53,799 nucleotides of DNA from Planctomycetota bacterium (GCA_024276655.1 JAJRWU010000122.1:1-53799), one strand, 5' to 3'; positions 35,891-44,481 are shown, counted from the stretch's first letter. Translations and numbers: made by a program. The notes: a model not told the origin generated them from the letters alone.

Positions 35891-36937
35891 ATGAACACGA
35901 AAAGAGCATGTCGTCGCAGCGCGTTCACACTTGTCGAATTGCTGGTCGTGATCGCCATTATCGGCATCTTGGTGGCAATGCTTTTGCCCGCGGTGCAAGC
36001 CGCGAGAGAAGCGGCGCGGCGTATGCAGTGCGGCAACAATCTCAAACAGATGGGACTGGCCATTCACAACTATGCAGACAGCTATCGTTCGTTTCCGTCT
36101 GGCTTTATTACCAACTTCCCGCAAGACGAAACGGTTCTCGAACGTTCGAATTGGGGTTGGGGCGCGTTGATTTTGCCCTACCTTGAACTGGGGACCGTGA
36201 AAGACCAGCTGAATGTCGGAACCGTCACTTTGCACGCCAATTTGGCGAATCCCGTCGGTTTGCAGGTTTTGCAGACTCCGCTCACGGCATTCGTATGTCC
36301 TTCCGACACCGGCGCTCCCCTGAACAATTTCGACGAAACCCAGGCCGACAGCCCCGGCGGCGGCGCCTCAACGTACCGCAGGTACGTTACCAGCAACGGT
36401 TCGGACAAAATCTTCATCGCCAAATCGAACTACGTTGGAGTCGCCTGCAGCAGCATCAGCACCACGCCGCCCGTCAACACGAATCGCTACGGACCAGCAA
36501 CGGGCGTTCTGTACCAGAATTCCTCCGTTTCGTTTAGCGAAATCCTCGACGGAACCAGCAATACCCTGTTAGTGGGCGAGCGAAGTTATCGCAGCAAAAA
36601 CTTGAACGTGGGCGCGGGAAACGCTCTTGGGTTCAGCGCAGAAGTTTCAGGCTACGGCAGCCGCAACCGCTCGATTCTTGGCGTTCTGGGAATTCCTTAC
36701 GGGGGAATCAACTTCACCACGTCGGCGCGCGTTCACCAAACCCGGGGTTTTCACAGCCAACACCCCGGCGGCGCGCAATTTGTATTGTGCGACGGCTCCG
36801 CCCGTTTCGTCAGCGACACCATCGACTACAACCGCCGCACCGTGCCAAGCGCCACCGTGCGAAATGGCGCCTGGGTCGACAGCACCTTCGAACGCCTGTG
36901 CGCCCGAAACGACGGACAACCCGTGGGCGATTATTAA
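35891..36937 (+). CDS. DUF1559 prepilin-like protein
   Basis: A 348-residue member of the planctomycete-specific, highly expanded DUF1559 family. It opens with a type IV prepilin-type leader: RRSAFTLVELLVVIAIIGIL, with processing expected before Phe and a conserved Glu five residues later. NLKQMGLAIHNYADSYRSFP is the family's signature after the helix, and HPGGAQFVLCDGSARFVSDT near the end is its H-x9-DG motif. The ATG at 35891 has AGGTGG seven bases upstream and is preferred over a GTG at 35882. Such proteins are thought to be pseudopilins or surface-displayed proteins, role unknown. No pilus assembly genes are in the window. Confidence 0.94.
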   Translation: MNTKRACRRSAFTLVELLVVIAIIGILVAMLLPAVQAAREAARRMQCGNNLKQMGLAIHNYADSYRSFPSGFITNFPQDETVLERSNWGWGALILPYLELGTVKDQLNVGTVTLHANLANPVGLQVLQTPLTAFVCPSDTGAPLNNFDETQADSPGGGASTYRRYVTSNGSDKIFIAKSNYVGVACSSISTTPPVNTNRYGPATGVLYQNSSVSFSEILDGTSNTLLVGERSYRSKNLNVGAGNALGFSAEVSGYGSRNRSILGVLGIPYGGINFTTSARVHQTRGFHSQHPGGAQFVLCDGSARFVSDTIDYNRRTVPSATVRNGAWVDSTFERLCARNDGQPVGDY

Positions 36938-36948
36938 ACACGCAAAAG

Positions 36949-36973
36949 CAGCCTGAAGGCTGAACTCCAACGG
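36949..36973. repeat. GTTGGAGTTCA-type hairpin repeat, inverted copy
   Basis: CAGCCTGAAGGCTGAACTCC followed by AACGG repeats the unit at 35713-35737 exactly. It lies just after the DUF1559 gene, so copies flank that gene on both sides. Confidence 0.85.
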
Positions 36974-37001
36974 TTCGCGCCATCATTGGAACGGTTCGCC
37001 A

Positions 37002-37643
37002 TCATTGGAAGAGATGAAAGGCCGCGTTCATGGTGAGCAATTTTGGTTCGCCGTCGCGCAGACGAACAACATTCACGCAGCCGTTGTCCTGGCTCAAGGT
37101 GCGCGCCTTGGAGAGCGGCAAGCCCAGCAAGTGCGCGACGAACACCCGGTTCACCACATTATGCGCCGCGACAACAATCTCCTCGCCAAGGTGTTGCTCC
37201 AGTAACGATTCCAACGCAGGCGCCACGCGCTGATGAAGCTGGCGCAGGCTTTCGCCGCCGCGATATCCGTTTTCCGCCGGGTCGGCCATTAAACGTTGGT
37301 AGGCTTCGGGCTCGGTTTGGGATATTTCGCGCCAACTGCGGCCTTCCCACTGGCCGACGTCAATTTCCGTCAGTGCGGCCACGGTTCCAATGGAAATGGG
37401 CCGCTCGCCGACCACGATCTGCGCCGTTTCAACAGCGCGTTGCATCGGGCTGGCGTAGGCGGCGCTGATCGGGCGCGAGGCCAACAGCGCCGCGGCGGAG
37501 GCCGATTGCCGACGGCCTTCGTCCGACAGGCTGGGGTTTTCACCGCCGCCTTGCAGTATGGGAGGATCGGCCAGATTGTTGGCCGTCGCCCCATGCCGCA
37601 ACAAATACATCACGCAACAATTTTCCGCGACACGCCAGGGCAT
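37002..37643 (-). CDS. Histidine phosphatase family protein
   Basis: A 213-residue member of the histidine phosphatase (phosphoglycerate mutase-like) superfamily. YLLRHGAT carries the RHG motif with the phosphohistidine, SPMQRAVETAQIV and EIDVGQWEG follow the usual pattern, and VVAAHNVVNRVF supplies the second catalytic His. Substrates in this family range from phosphosugars to alpha-ribazole phosphate, and cannot be fixed here. It follows pdxA by 18 bases on the same strand and is probably cotranscribed. An in-frame ATG at 37610, directly before YLLRHG, is an alternative start. Confidence 0.88.
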   Translation of the reverse strand: MPWRVAENCCVMYLLRHGATANNLADPPILQGGGENPSLSDEGRRQSASAAALLASRPISAAYASPMQRAVETAQIVVGERPISIGTVAALTEIDVGQWEGRSWREISQTEPEAYQRLMADPAENGYRGGESLRQLHQRVAPALESLLEQHLGEEIVVAAHNVVNRVFVAHLLGLPLSKARTLSQDNGCVNVVRLRDGEPKLLTMNAAFHLFQ

Positions 37644-37661
37644 GTGTGTTTTTCCTTCGTT

Positions 37662-38735
37662 TTAACAGCGTGAGACAATGCTTCGCGAACGGTCGTTGGC
37701 GAGCTGCGCGGCAACCCGCGCTGCGGCAAGCATACCGCCGATTTCAGCGCGGCCCGTGCCGACAAGATCGAACGCCGTACCATGCGCCACGCTGGTGCGT
37801 ACAATCGGCAGCCCCAGAGTGACGTTCACCGCCGAATGCATTCCCAACATTTTCAGCGCGATGTGGCCTTGGTCGTGATACATCGCCACGACGGCGTCGA
37901 ATTCGCCATGCCGCGCACGCGAAAGCAGGGTGTCGGCTGGAAAAGGACCGCTAGCCAAAATACCGGCCGCCTGGGCTTGCGCCACCGCTGGCGCGATCAG
38001 GCGAATCTCTTCATCGCCGAAGAGTCCGTCTTCGCCAGCATGAGGATTGAGCGCACAGACGCCAATGCGGGGCAGGGCGGGGCAGGGCGGTTGGCTCGGA
38101 AGTAAGCCGACAAAGGCTTCATGGGCGCGGTGAATCGTGGCAAGAATGCGTTGCTCCGTTAATTGGGTGAAGACCTCTCGTAGCGGCGCGTGCAACGTGG
38201 CATGCACAACGCCCAAGCCGGCGGGTCCTGGCAGTTGCGGGCTGGGCGGCAGGTAGAGCATCATGGCCACGTCGTCGACGCCGCATAAGTCGGCCAAGAG
38301 TTCGGTATGGCCGGGGTAATCGTGACCAGCCGCCGCCAGCGAAGCTTTGTTCAAGGGCGCGGTTACTAGGCCGTCCACTTTATCGTCGAGCGCCAAACGA
38401 GCCGCCGCGATGAGTGCATCGTAGGCGGCTTGCCCTCCGCGAGAATCGACCTTTCCGGGCGCCGCATCTTCGGCCGCCGCCGTTCCAACCGTAAGGCAAT
38501 GCATTCGCGTGGGCGACGACCCGGCAAGAGCTGATCGACCGTCTGCCTGCGGCGTTTCGGCCACTTGCAGCGCTAGGCCGCATTGCTCCGCGGCGCGGCG
38601 AAAAACGGCCGGCCGGCCAATGGCCAGAGGACGACAAACCGCATGCAGTTCCGGCCGCGCCCAAGCACGGACAACAATTTCAGGACCGACGCCGCAGGGG
38701 TCGCCCATCGTGATAGCCAAGCGTGGTAAATTCAT
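37662..38735 (-). CDS. pdxA: 4-hydroxythreonine-4-phosphate dehydrogenase
   Basis: PdxA oxidises and decarboxylates 4-phosphohydroxy-L-threonine in vitamin B6 synthesis. The 357-residue product from the ATG at 38735 begins LPRLAITMGDPCGVGPEIVV; GLVTAPLNKASLAAAGHDYP, GHTELLADLCG, CALNPHAGEDGLFGDEE, FDAVVAMYHDQGHIALKML and the late TSVAHGTAFDLVGTGRAE are family signatures that include the metal-binding histidines. The insertion SQPPCPALP before RIGVCALNPHAG is encoded by GGGCA-rich DNA (38069-38092) and is not expected in the family. An upstream in-frame start at 38852 is rejected. The phosphatase gene follows. Confidence 0.95.
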   Translation of the reverse strand: MNLPRLAITMGDPCGVGPEIVVRAWARPELHAVCRPLAIGRPAVFRRAAEQCGLALQVAETPQADGRSALAGSSPTRMHCLTVGTAAAEDAAPGKVDSRGGQAAYDALIAAARLALDDKVDGLVTAPLNKASLAAAGHDYPGHTELLADLCGVDDVAMMLYLPPSPQLPGPAGLGVVHATLHAPLREVFTQLTEQRILATIHRAHEAFVGLLPSQPPCPALPRIGVCALNPHAGEDGLFGDEEIRLIAPAVAQAQAAGILASGPFPADTLLSRARHGEFDAVVAMYHDQGHIALKMLGMHSAVNVTLGLPIVRTSVAHGTAFDLVGTGRAEIGGMLAAARVAAQLANDRSRSIVSRC

Positions 38736-38859
38736 GCCTGAATTGTAGGCGCCGACGCGGTTGGCATGTAGGGGTGCATCGAGCCATCTTGAGACGGAAT
38801 TGGCATTCTCCCGGTCCGCGAAAGTGGATAAAATGTTTGGACTCAACGGCACGGAGGTT

Positions 38860-39099
38860 ATGATGAGCGAAAGCGTACAGATTCAAATCGACGTTGAAGC
38901 GGCGAAGGCTCTGGCCCAATGGAAGGCCCTGTTCGCCGACGAGGTGTGCGAACGGGCGAAACAGTTTGCCGCTCAGTCCGGCCAGCCGAATTGTGTGACT
39001 TTGTCGCACTACAAGCAGGCCGCACAGACGGCGCTCCAGTCGCTCTCGGCCGCAATTCATGCCGGAGACCCAACCGATGCCGAGCAAAAAGCCGCCTGA
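38860..39099 (+). CDS. Small protein, first gene of an HNH nuclease cassette
   Basis: About 79 residues from the tandem ATGs at 38860/38863, with GGAGG just upstream. It is helical and acidic, containing IDVEAAKALAQWKALFADEV and HYKQAAQTALQSLSAAIH; no family is recognised. It diverges from pdxA and overlaps the next gene by about 40 bases, so the three genes to 40149 form one tight unit. Its role in the unit is unknown. Confidence 0.6.
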   Translation: MMSESVQIQIDVEAAKALAQWKALFADEVCERAKQFAAQSGQPNCVTLSHYKQAAQTALQSLSAAIHAGDPTDAEQKAA

Positions 39100-39559
39100 A
39101 TCTGAAACGGAGTCTCCGCAAGAATCAATTTCTCAACACGCCAGCGATTGGATTCGGCAGTTTATCAAGCACGCGGAACTCTATTTCGTTGACGCCAGTG
39201 AAGTCCTGGCTTCAGACGCCAGTGCATCTGAATATCAGGAAGCGACGATTCGGGCGGTCTTCCAGGCTTTGCGGGATTCCGGCATGACGGTCGAAGCCGT
39301 CTTGGAGACGATTGGATATGTTGCAATCGAACAAACTGGGAGCCCTGTGAAATGGAATTCCGAGTTGAATCAGCGACGTTTCGTACTGATCGACAAACAG
39401 ATTCAGGAAATGCTGACGCCTGACGAGAGAATCGAGCTAGCGGGCTTGACTAAAATGATGCGTGAACAGGTCGAATCGGAAACGAATCTACCGCTGGAAG
39501 GTGCAAAAGAATTGCACCGGAAGTTGATGGATTTGGATGCCACGGACAAGCCGCGTTGA
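39059..39559 (+). CDS. Unknown helical protein, second gene of the HNH cassette
   Basis: A 166-residue, mostly helical, acidic product (ASDWIRQFIKHAELYFVDAS, TIRAVFQALRDSGMTVEAVL, KLMDLDATDKPR). No domain is recognised. The start may be the ATG at 39059 or at 39077; either overlaps the previous gene. Its stop TGA overlaps a TTG that opens the HNH gene, suggesting translational coupling. It could be a regulator, partner or immunity protein; the sequence does not decide. Confidence 0.6.
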   Translation: MPETQPMPSKKPPESETESPQESISQHASDWIRQFIKHAELYFVDASEVLASDASASEYQEATIRAVFQALRDSGMTVEAVLETIGYVAIEQTGSPVKWNSELNQRRFVLIDKQIQEMLTPDERIELAGLTKMMREQVESETNLPLEGAKELHRKLMDLDATDKPR

Positions 39560-40149
39560 TCTTCGATTACCCAAACCGACGGAAAGAACGACGCCACGGC
39601 CCGGCAGAGTATGCATCTTACAAATCGTACCGCCCATGGCTTCGCGATGAATTTGATTTTCGCTGCGTCTATTGCCTCAAACGCGAAACGTGGGGGCAGG
39701 TGACAGGAGAGTTTGAACTCGATCATTTCGAGCCGCAATCGATCAATCCTCAGCGACAACGCGACTACTTCAATTTGCTTTATTCCTGCCGCCGCTGCAA
39801 TTCCGTGAAACGCGACCAAACCGTCGGCGACCCGCTGCGTCTGTTGCATTCGGAGAACGTCGCGACGTTGCCTGACGGGTCGCTGCAAACGCAGCACGTG
39901 AATTCACGGCGCTTGATCCTCCAGCTTGACTTGAATTCGCCACGATTGAATTTGTGGCGAGTCATGTGGATGCGGATCGTGGCTCTTGCGGCGGAACGAG
40001 ATGCGGATTTGCATGAACAACTTGTTGGCTTTCCCAATGACGTTCCCGACTTGAGTAAGCTCCGACCGCCGACTAACAACCGCAAAGAGGGGATCACGGA
40101 AAGTTGTTTTTCTCGACGCCAGTCTGGTAATTTACCAAAAGTCTACTGA
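39556..40149 (+). CDS. HNH endonuclease
   Basis: A 197-residue protein with an HNH/beta-beta-alpha-metal nuclease fold: FRCVYCLKRE (first CxxC zinc pair), FELDHFEPQS (catalytic Asp-His), then YFNLLYSCRRCNSVKRDQ (the Asn position and second CxxC). The C-terminal 80 residues are unrecognised. The most plausible start is TTG at 39556, overlapping the TGA of the previous gene; no ATG exists before the nuclease motif. HNH proteins of this size serve in defence, homing or DNA repair. No ATPase (as in Septu) or methylase is next to it, so a defence role is only possible. Confidence 0.82.
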   Translation: MIFDYPNRRKERRHGPAEYASYKSYRPWLRDEFDFRCVYCLKRETWGQVTGEFELDHFEPQSINPQRQRDYFNLLYSCRRCNSVKRDQTVGDPLRLLHSENVATLPDGSLQTQHVNSRRLILQLDLNSPRLNLWRVMWMRIVALAAERDADLHEQLVGFPNDVPDLSKLRPPTNNRKEGITESCFSRRQSGNLPKVY

Positions 40150-40274
40150 ACAGATATCGTCGCGGTTAACACCAGAAGCTATTTCGTATGGTTTACGTAG
40201 TGTCTTTTGCGATTGTTCATGTTTGTGCCGCCAAACGACTAGCCGCTTCCGCACCAGGCGGCTAAAATCGTGTT

Positions 40275-41066
40275 TTGGTCAGCTTGGCGCGTTCGGTGTT
40301 TCCGTACGCATCATTCCCTAAGGCATCGTCCGCTCTCTCACCAACGCCTTCCCCAGAGGCCGTGCTTCCAAGGCTTATCGTGACCAGGATCTTCACCTCG
40401 CTGGCCGTTGTCACACTGGTATTGCTCGGCGTGAACCTGCTCGTTGGCCTGAGCATCGACCAATACAACGTGGAAGCCCAACGGTTGGTGGCTATCCAGC
40501 GGCAGGACAAGATCTTGGCGCAGCGAGCGCTATTCACATCGGCGGCGGAGGCCCAGCAAACGAGCCCTGAGTATCGAGCACAGATGGAAGTGTTTTTGCC
40601 GTTGAAGCGGCGAGCCACCGTTCACCTTTGGCTGGGTATTAGCGCCGCCTTGTTCGCACTGTTGGTCAACAGCATTACGATCACGTATTTCGTGGGAACA
40701 TCGCGGTGGTGCCGGGAAGTGGCCGAGACGTTCCATCTCGACCCCAAAACCGCCCACCGCAGCACGCTGCTCAAACGCAAGGCGTTTCCCTGGTCGCTTT
40801 CAGCTAGTACGGCGGTCATTCTTATCGCGGCGTTCGGCGCGCTTTCCGATCCCGCCACCGATGTGGCGAAATCGGCCGCCTGGACGACCTGGCATTTAAC
40901 CGCGGCGTTTGTCGGCAGCGGCTTCATTGCCTGGTCGTTGTACCAACAGATTCAGTTAATGAGCGCCAACTATCGCGTCATTCAGCAAGTATTGCGGGAA
41001 GTTGACGAGGTTCGCAAGCAGCACGCCGGCGCGGCAACGGCCGATGTTTCCTGCGATGTTTCCTGA
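40275..41066 (+). CDS. Four-helix membrane protein of unknown function
   Basis: A 263-residue protein with membrane segments near 38-60 (FTSLAVVTLVLLGVNLLVGL), 118-140 (LWLGISAALFALLVNSITIT), 175-190 (SASTAVILIAAFGALS) and 205-225 (LTAAFVGSGFIAWSLYQQIQ). A periplasmic loop lies after the first helix, and the C-terminal 35 residues look like a coiled coil. The first 34 residues are low-complexity, so an internal GTG at 40380 just before TRIFTSL is a credible alternative start. No family is recognised. It precedes dtd by 17 bases and is likely cotranscribed with it. Confidence 0.65.
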   Translation: MVSLARSVFPYASFPKASSALSPTPSPEAVLPRLIVTRIFTSLAVVTLVLLGVNLLVGLSIDQYNVEAQRLVAIQRQDKILAQRALFTSAAEAQQTSPEYRAQMEVFLPLKRRATVHLWLGISAALFALLVNSITITYFVGTSRWCREVAETFHLDPKTAHRSTLLKRKAFPWSLSASTAVILIAAFGALSDPATDVAKSAAWTTWHLTAAFVGSGFIAWSLYQQIQLMSANYRVIQQVLREVDEVRKQHAGAATADVSCDVS

Positions 41067-41083
41067 TCCCGAAAGCACGATCC

Positions 41084-41533
<450 letters not shown>

Positions 41534-41608
41534 AGGCCATCGAAACACGTCTATTTAATATCGCCGGCACACATCCAGGGAAGGGCAGGGCGGTAAAAAA
41601 TTTTCGAT

Positions 41609-42388
41609 TCACCGCCAACGTTTGGATTGCTCGTCGTAGAAATTCATGAGCATTTGGCGGGCGGTGCGAGGCGCCTCGCGGAGGTCTTCATTTTCAAGCA
41701 GTTGGTGCGCGACCGACGTCGGCTGCTGGTGCGTGTGCGGCTCGACTTGCAGGTACTCCATGGCTGCGTCGTCTCCGGCAACCAACACCACCACGGCCGC
41801 CAACTTGACGTACGTCGAGATATTTCCCCAAAGGCTTTTGCCCCAAAATTTAAGCGCGGTGCCAGAGGATTTCTTCAGGCGAATTCTGCCGCCTTTCATT
41901 TCGATGCTCCAAATTTCATCCAACACCAAATGCGACATGAACCCCAGGAACACGGCGCCGGCGTCGAAAACGCGTAAACGGTAGTCGTCGCCGGTGCATA
42001 GCAAAAGCGCCAACGCACTGGCGATGATCGCCGCCGGAATGCTGTGCCACATTCCCCGATGCACGGTGTAGTGTTTGAATATCGCGGCCAGACCGAAACG
42101 AATCGCGATATAGATCAACCCGCCGGCAAGCACGATGGCTTCCATCGGCAGCTCCATGCGTTGCAGACGCTCCACCATCAGCATCGGCACGATTGCCGCC
42201 AAAAACGCCACCGACTCACGCACCGGGATGCCGGAGTCGCTGTCGAGATCGGGCAACATGCCCGAGACGCTGCAAAGTCCGCCGGCGAGCATGCTGGTCG
42301 CCAGAGGCGCGCCTAGGGAGTATCCCGCGGTGGCGTATCCAACGCCCAAAACGGTGCTCGTCGTGATATGCGTTTTGAAACCGGCCAT
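41609..42388 (-). CDS. YdjM-like metal-dependent hydrolase, membrane protein
   Basis: A 259-residue inner-membrane protein of the YdjM/LexA-regulated membrane hydrolase family. HITTSTVLGVGYATAGYSLG, MLPDLDSDSGIPVRES, VHRGMWHSIPAAIIAS and MSHLVLDEIWSIEMKGG are the conserved segments, with the Asp and His residues likely binding metal. About five membrane helices are visible; the soluble tail from 200 on is family-specific. The substrate is unknown. It is convergent with dtd and separated from cvpA-like by a 438-bp region containing palindrome copy 2. Confidence 0.85.
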   Translation of the reverse strand: MAGFKTHITTSTVLGVGYATAGYSLGAPLATSMLAGGLCSVSGMLPDLDSDSGIPVRESVAFLAAIVPMLMVERLQRMELPMEAIVLAGGLIYIAIRFGLAAIFKHYTVHRGMWHSIPAAIIASALALLLCTGDDYRLRVFDAGAVFLGFMSHLVLDEIWSIEMKGGRIRLKKSSGTALKFWGKSLWGNISTYVKLAAVVVLVAGDDAAMEYLQVEPHTHQQPTSVAHQLLENEDLREAPRTARQMLMNFYDEQSKRWR

Positions 42389-42576
42389 GTGGTGTCGCTC
42401 CTAATCGGGACGCTAGCACTGCGAAGATCGCTCGATATTCTCGAACGGAGGCCAACTGTAGCCGAATCCCGGTCTTCAGGCCAATACCAGAAATGACCGA
42501 GTGAAAACGAGAAAAATGCAGGCTTGCCGGATTGCCATTTCTTACCGATTGGGGTTCGACGTTTTTCGGCGGGCGG

Positions 42577-42730
42577 TTATACTCCACGCGGTAACAACGG
42601 CTCGTTTAACGGCAAGCCGAAGGCGACTGCGTTTCGAGCCAACGCGTTCGAGCAAACCCAAAAAACGCAGTCGCCTTCGGCTTGCCGTTAAACGAAAAAA
42701 AGCGACGGCTTGAACCGTGAGCGGTATATG
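42577..42730. repeat. Dispersed long palindrome, copy 2 (opposite orientation)
   Basis: Perfect 32-nt arms at 42603-42634 and 42663-42694, starting CGTTTAACGGCAAGCCGAAG, enclose a 28-nt loop. The flanks read in reverse compared with copies 1, 3 and 4: the plus-strand right flank ends GAACCGTGAGCGGTATATG. It lies between the YdjM-like gene and the cvpA-like gene. The rest of the 42389-42826 gap holds only a GTGAAAACGAG leader and no ORF. Confidence 0.9.
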
Positions 42731-42826
42731 CTTTCGCCACGCAGCAATCCGGCGCATCTAGGAAGACCCTTGCGGCGAGCAAGGAATTGCCGCGTCGTGT
42801 CTAGAAACGCCCCACAAGGAAGTGAC

Positions 42827-43465
42827 ATGCAAGTCTACGACATCATCATGATTATCATATTGGTCACGGCAATGTTGTTCGGCGCTTGGAAAGGCCTGGC
42901 GTGGCAGGTCGCCTCGATGGCGGCCATTTTTCTGAGCTATTTCGTCGCGGTTCGATTTCGCGGCGAATTGGCCGCCAAAATCGACGCCGCTCCGCCGTGG
43001 AACACATTCCTGGCCATGCTAATTCTCTACATGGGAACATCACTGGCCGTTTGGTTGGTTTTCCGGCTGGTGGCCGGCTTCATCGACCGCTTGAAACTGA
43101 AGGAATTCGATCGGCAGTTTGGAGCGCTCCTGGGAATTGTGAAAGGCGTCGTGTTGGGTGTCGTGGTGACCCTGTTCGCAGTCACGCTGCTGGGCGAAAA
43201 AAACCGCGCGGCGATTATGAAGTCGAGATCAGGTTACTATATCGCTCTGCTACTCGACCGCTCCCACGCCATCATGCCCGAGGAAATGCATACCGTGCTC
43301 GAACCCTACATCCACAATCTCGACGAGCAACTTCCCCCGGGCGAACGGCAGTTCGACCGCGCTCAAAACGAGCCGGAATCGAACGGGAATCCGCTTTTTG
43401 ACGCCGCCCGCGACGCCGCCTTCGAAGCCACGCGGCGTGAATTCGGCAGCCCGCCGCCGTATTGA
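42827..43465 (+). CDS. CvpA family membrane protein
   Basis: A 212-residue CvpA-like inner-membrane protein. The first half has four hydrophobic helices (YDIIMIIILVTAMLFGAWKG, ASMAAIFLSYFVAV, FLAMLILYMGTSLAVWLVFR, LLGIVKGVVLGVVVTLFAVT) with the family's GxxKG and G..KG turns. The second half is soluble and polar. The ATG at 42827 has AAGGA seven bases upstream and is preferred over an upstream in-frame start at 42710 inside palindrome copy 2. CvpA influences colicin V export and membrane stress in enterobacteria; the role in planctomycetes is unknown. Confidence 0.88.
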   Translation: MQVYDIIMIIILVTAMLFGAWKGLAWQVASMAAIFLSYFVAVRFRGELAAKIDAAPPWNTFLAMLILYMGTSLAVWLVFRLVAGFIDRLKLKEFDRQFGALLGIVKGVVLGVVVTLFAVTLLGEKNRAAIMKSRSGYYIALLLDRSHAIMPEEMHTVLEPYIHNLDEQLPPGERQFDRAQNEPESNGNPLFDAARDAAFEATRREFGSPPPY

Positions 43466-43504
43466 TTTGAGTCGCCATTTCGGCGTTCGGAAAACGGTGG
43501 GAAA

Positions 43505-43528
43505 CACGCTGAAGCATACGCTCCAACG
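43505..43528. repeat. GTTGGAG-type hairpin repeat, inverted and diverged
   Basis: Its reverse complement reads CGTTGGAGCGTATGCTTCAG then CGTG, close to the unit at 35612-35636. It lies 124 bases before the dif-like site. Confidence 0.6.
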
Positions 43529-43632
43529 CCGCAGACCGCTGAAGTTCAATCAGCATCCGCCGCAGCAGCAGGCCAACGGCCGTCTGGACCGCCTCCCGGA
43601 CCCTTGAACCCAGCGTTTCCCGGGGAAAACCG

Positions 43633-43764
43633 TTACTTTAACCGAACATAAGAAACATTATCGGACGTTGGGGAATAGTGAAAATCCGACAGAGGGGTGT
43701 CGAAATCGAGGCTTTGTTGCTGTTGATGCTCAGAACGAGCCGATGTATTCTTACGCGTAGTCAT
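43633..43764 (-). CDS. Detached 5' end of the replication initiator gene (38 codons plus chromosomal tail)
   Basis: A 43-residue ORF with GGAG nine to ten bases before its ATG: MTTRKNTSARSEHQQQQSLD, then FDTPLSDFHYSPTSDNVS and finally YVRLK. The shared SPTSDNVS is exactly what precedes IVQRVTG in the initiator ORF 2722 bp away, in the same frame. Its first 38 codons therefore look like the true start of the initiator; the last five codons come from the chromosome side of dif. A free peptide may still be made from it. Confidence 0.7.
   Translation of the reverse strand: MTTRKNTSARSEHQQQQSLDFDTPLSDFHYSPTSDNVSYVRLK
43641..43668 (-). other. dif: dif-like site with both recombinase half-sites (left end of the element)
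   Basis: Read on the minus strand it is ACGTCCGATAA, then a six-base centre TGTTTC, then TTATGTTCGGT. This is the 11-6-11 layout of bacterial dif, with the XerD-side TTATGTT and the XerC-side ATAA like those of E. coli. The XerD-side half probably belongs to the chromosome. It would be the resolution site of chromosome dimers. Confidence 0.72.
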
Positions 43765-44139
43765 GAGTGATATCTCCACTTGTGATGAAAGCCCTGGAAG
43801 TGATGTTCCAGGCCATGAGCGAATCAGACGGGACACAATCCCAACTGATTCGAGCGGGGTTCTTGTGAAACCCAAATCAAGCACTCGCCCTGGTTCATAG
43901 CCGGGGCGTTTGCGTTTCTTGTTCTAACCTTTCCCGAGTTCAGAACGCAATAGCGGTTCAGCCATGCTCGGACCACAACCGAACCGATTCCAAAAAAACC
44001 CGGAAGCTTGAGGAAACGAGTCAAACGGAAATCACCGGCGGGATGTTTCTTCGGAATTCGGGCGAAGCGGGATGCGGTGGCTCTGACCGCTCCGCCCGAA
44101 TTCCGAAGAAACAACCCGCCTAGGGAAATCTTCCAAGGA
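43765..44139 (-). promoter_or_regulatory. Noncoding region of the element with hairpins; candidate origin and rep promoter
   Basis: It contains a GAATCAG-GGGA hairpin at 43821-43851 (GAATCAG, AC, GGGA, loop, TCCC, AA, CTGATTC), a CTGGAA/TTCCAG hairpin at 43793-43810, and the large stem at 44037-44120. In the circular form it lies just upstream of the reconstituted initiator gene, the normal site for a rolling-circle origin and promoter. No credible ORF with known similarity was found. Confidence 0.5.
44037..44120. repeat. 28-bp stem with 28-nt loop
   Basis: A perfect 20-bp inverted pair, GTTTCTTCGGAATTCGGGCG at 44045-44064 and its complement at 44093-44112, extends to about 28 bp with one mismatch (GGCGGGA and TACCCGCC side). 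The loop is GC-rich. It sits just past the 3' end of the element's operon, so it could stop transcription or act as a single-strand origin. Confidence 0.85.
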
Positions 44140-44481
44140 TCAGGGAGAATCCTCCTTTCCGCTCAGGGGCGTTGCTGGTTTCAGGCCGGTTGCCCGGTAT
44201 CCCTTGACGGCCTTCGTAATCCCCTGAGGACGTGAGAGCGTATCGGCGAGCAGCATCAAACAGAATTCGGCCTGGCTCATGCCCGCCTTGATGGCCAAGA
44301 CGCGAATCCGATTCTTGACCCACGTCGGACACGGCACGTAGAGCTTCTCATCCCAAGCCCAAATCTGTTGATCCTTGCGTTTGTACCGAGGCGAAGCCGG
44401 TTCGGGGTTTTCGGCCGCTTCTGTAATCCCTTGCCGCCGACGATCGAGATAACGGGCCATCTTGGTTCGAGCTTTAGCCAT
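44140..44481 (-). CDS. Small element protein with ribbon-helix-helix-like segment
   Basis: A 113-residue basic protein. Residues about 50-85 (KLYVPCPTWVKNRIRVLAIK, AGMSQAEFCLMLLADTL) show the strand-helix-helix pattern of CopG/MobC-type ribbon-helix-helix DNA-binding proteins. The N-terminus is Arg/Lys-rich. It is the last gene of the element operon and overlaps the previous ORF by eight bases. A role in copy control or mobilisation is inferred. Confidence 0.6.
   Translation of the reverse strand: MAKARTKMARYLDRRRQGITEAAENPEPASPRYKRKDQQIWAWDEKLYVPCPTWVKNRIRVLAIKAGMSQAEFCLMLLADTLSRPQGITKAVKGYRATGLKPATPLSGKEDSP

Noticed and set aside
38860-40149. Septu (PtuAB) defence system
   Set aside because: An HNH protein is present but there is no PtuA-type ATPase in the unit; the two partner proteins are too small and lack Walker motifs.
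43824-44114. 96-residue minus-strand ORF in the element's noncoding part
   Set aside because: It runs through the large hairpin, lacks a ribosome site and shows no similarity; the region fits an origin or promoter better.
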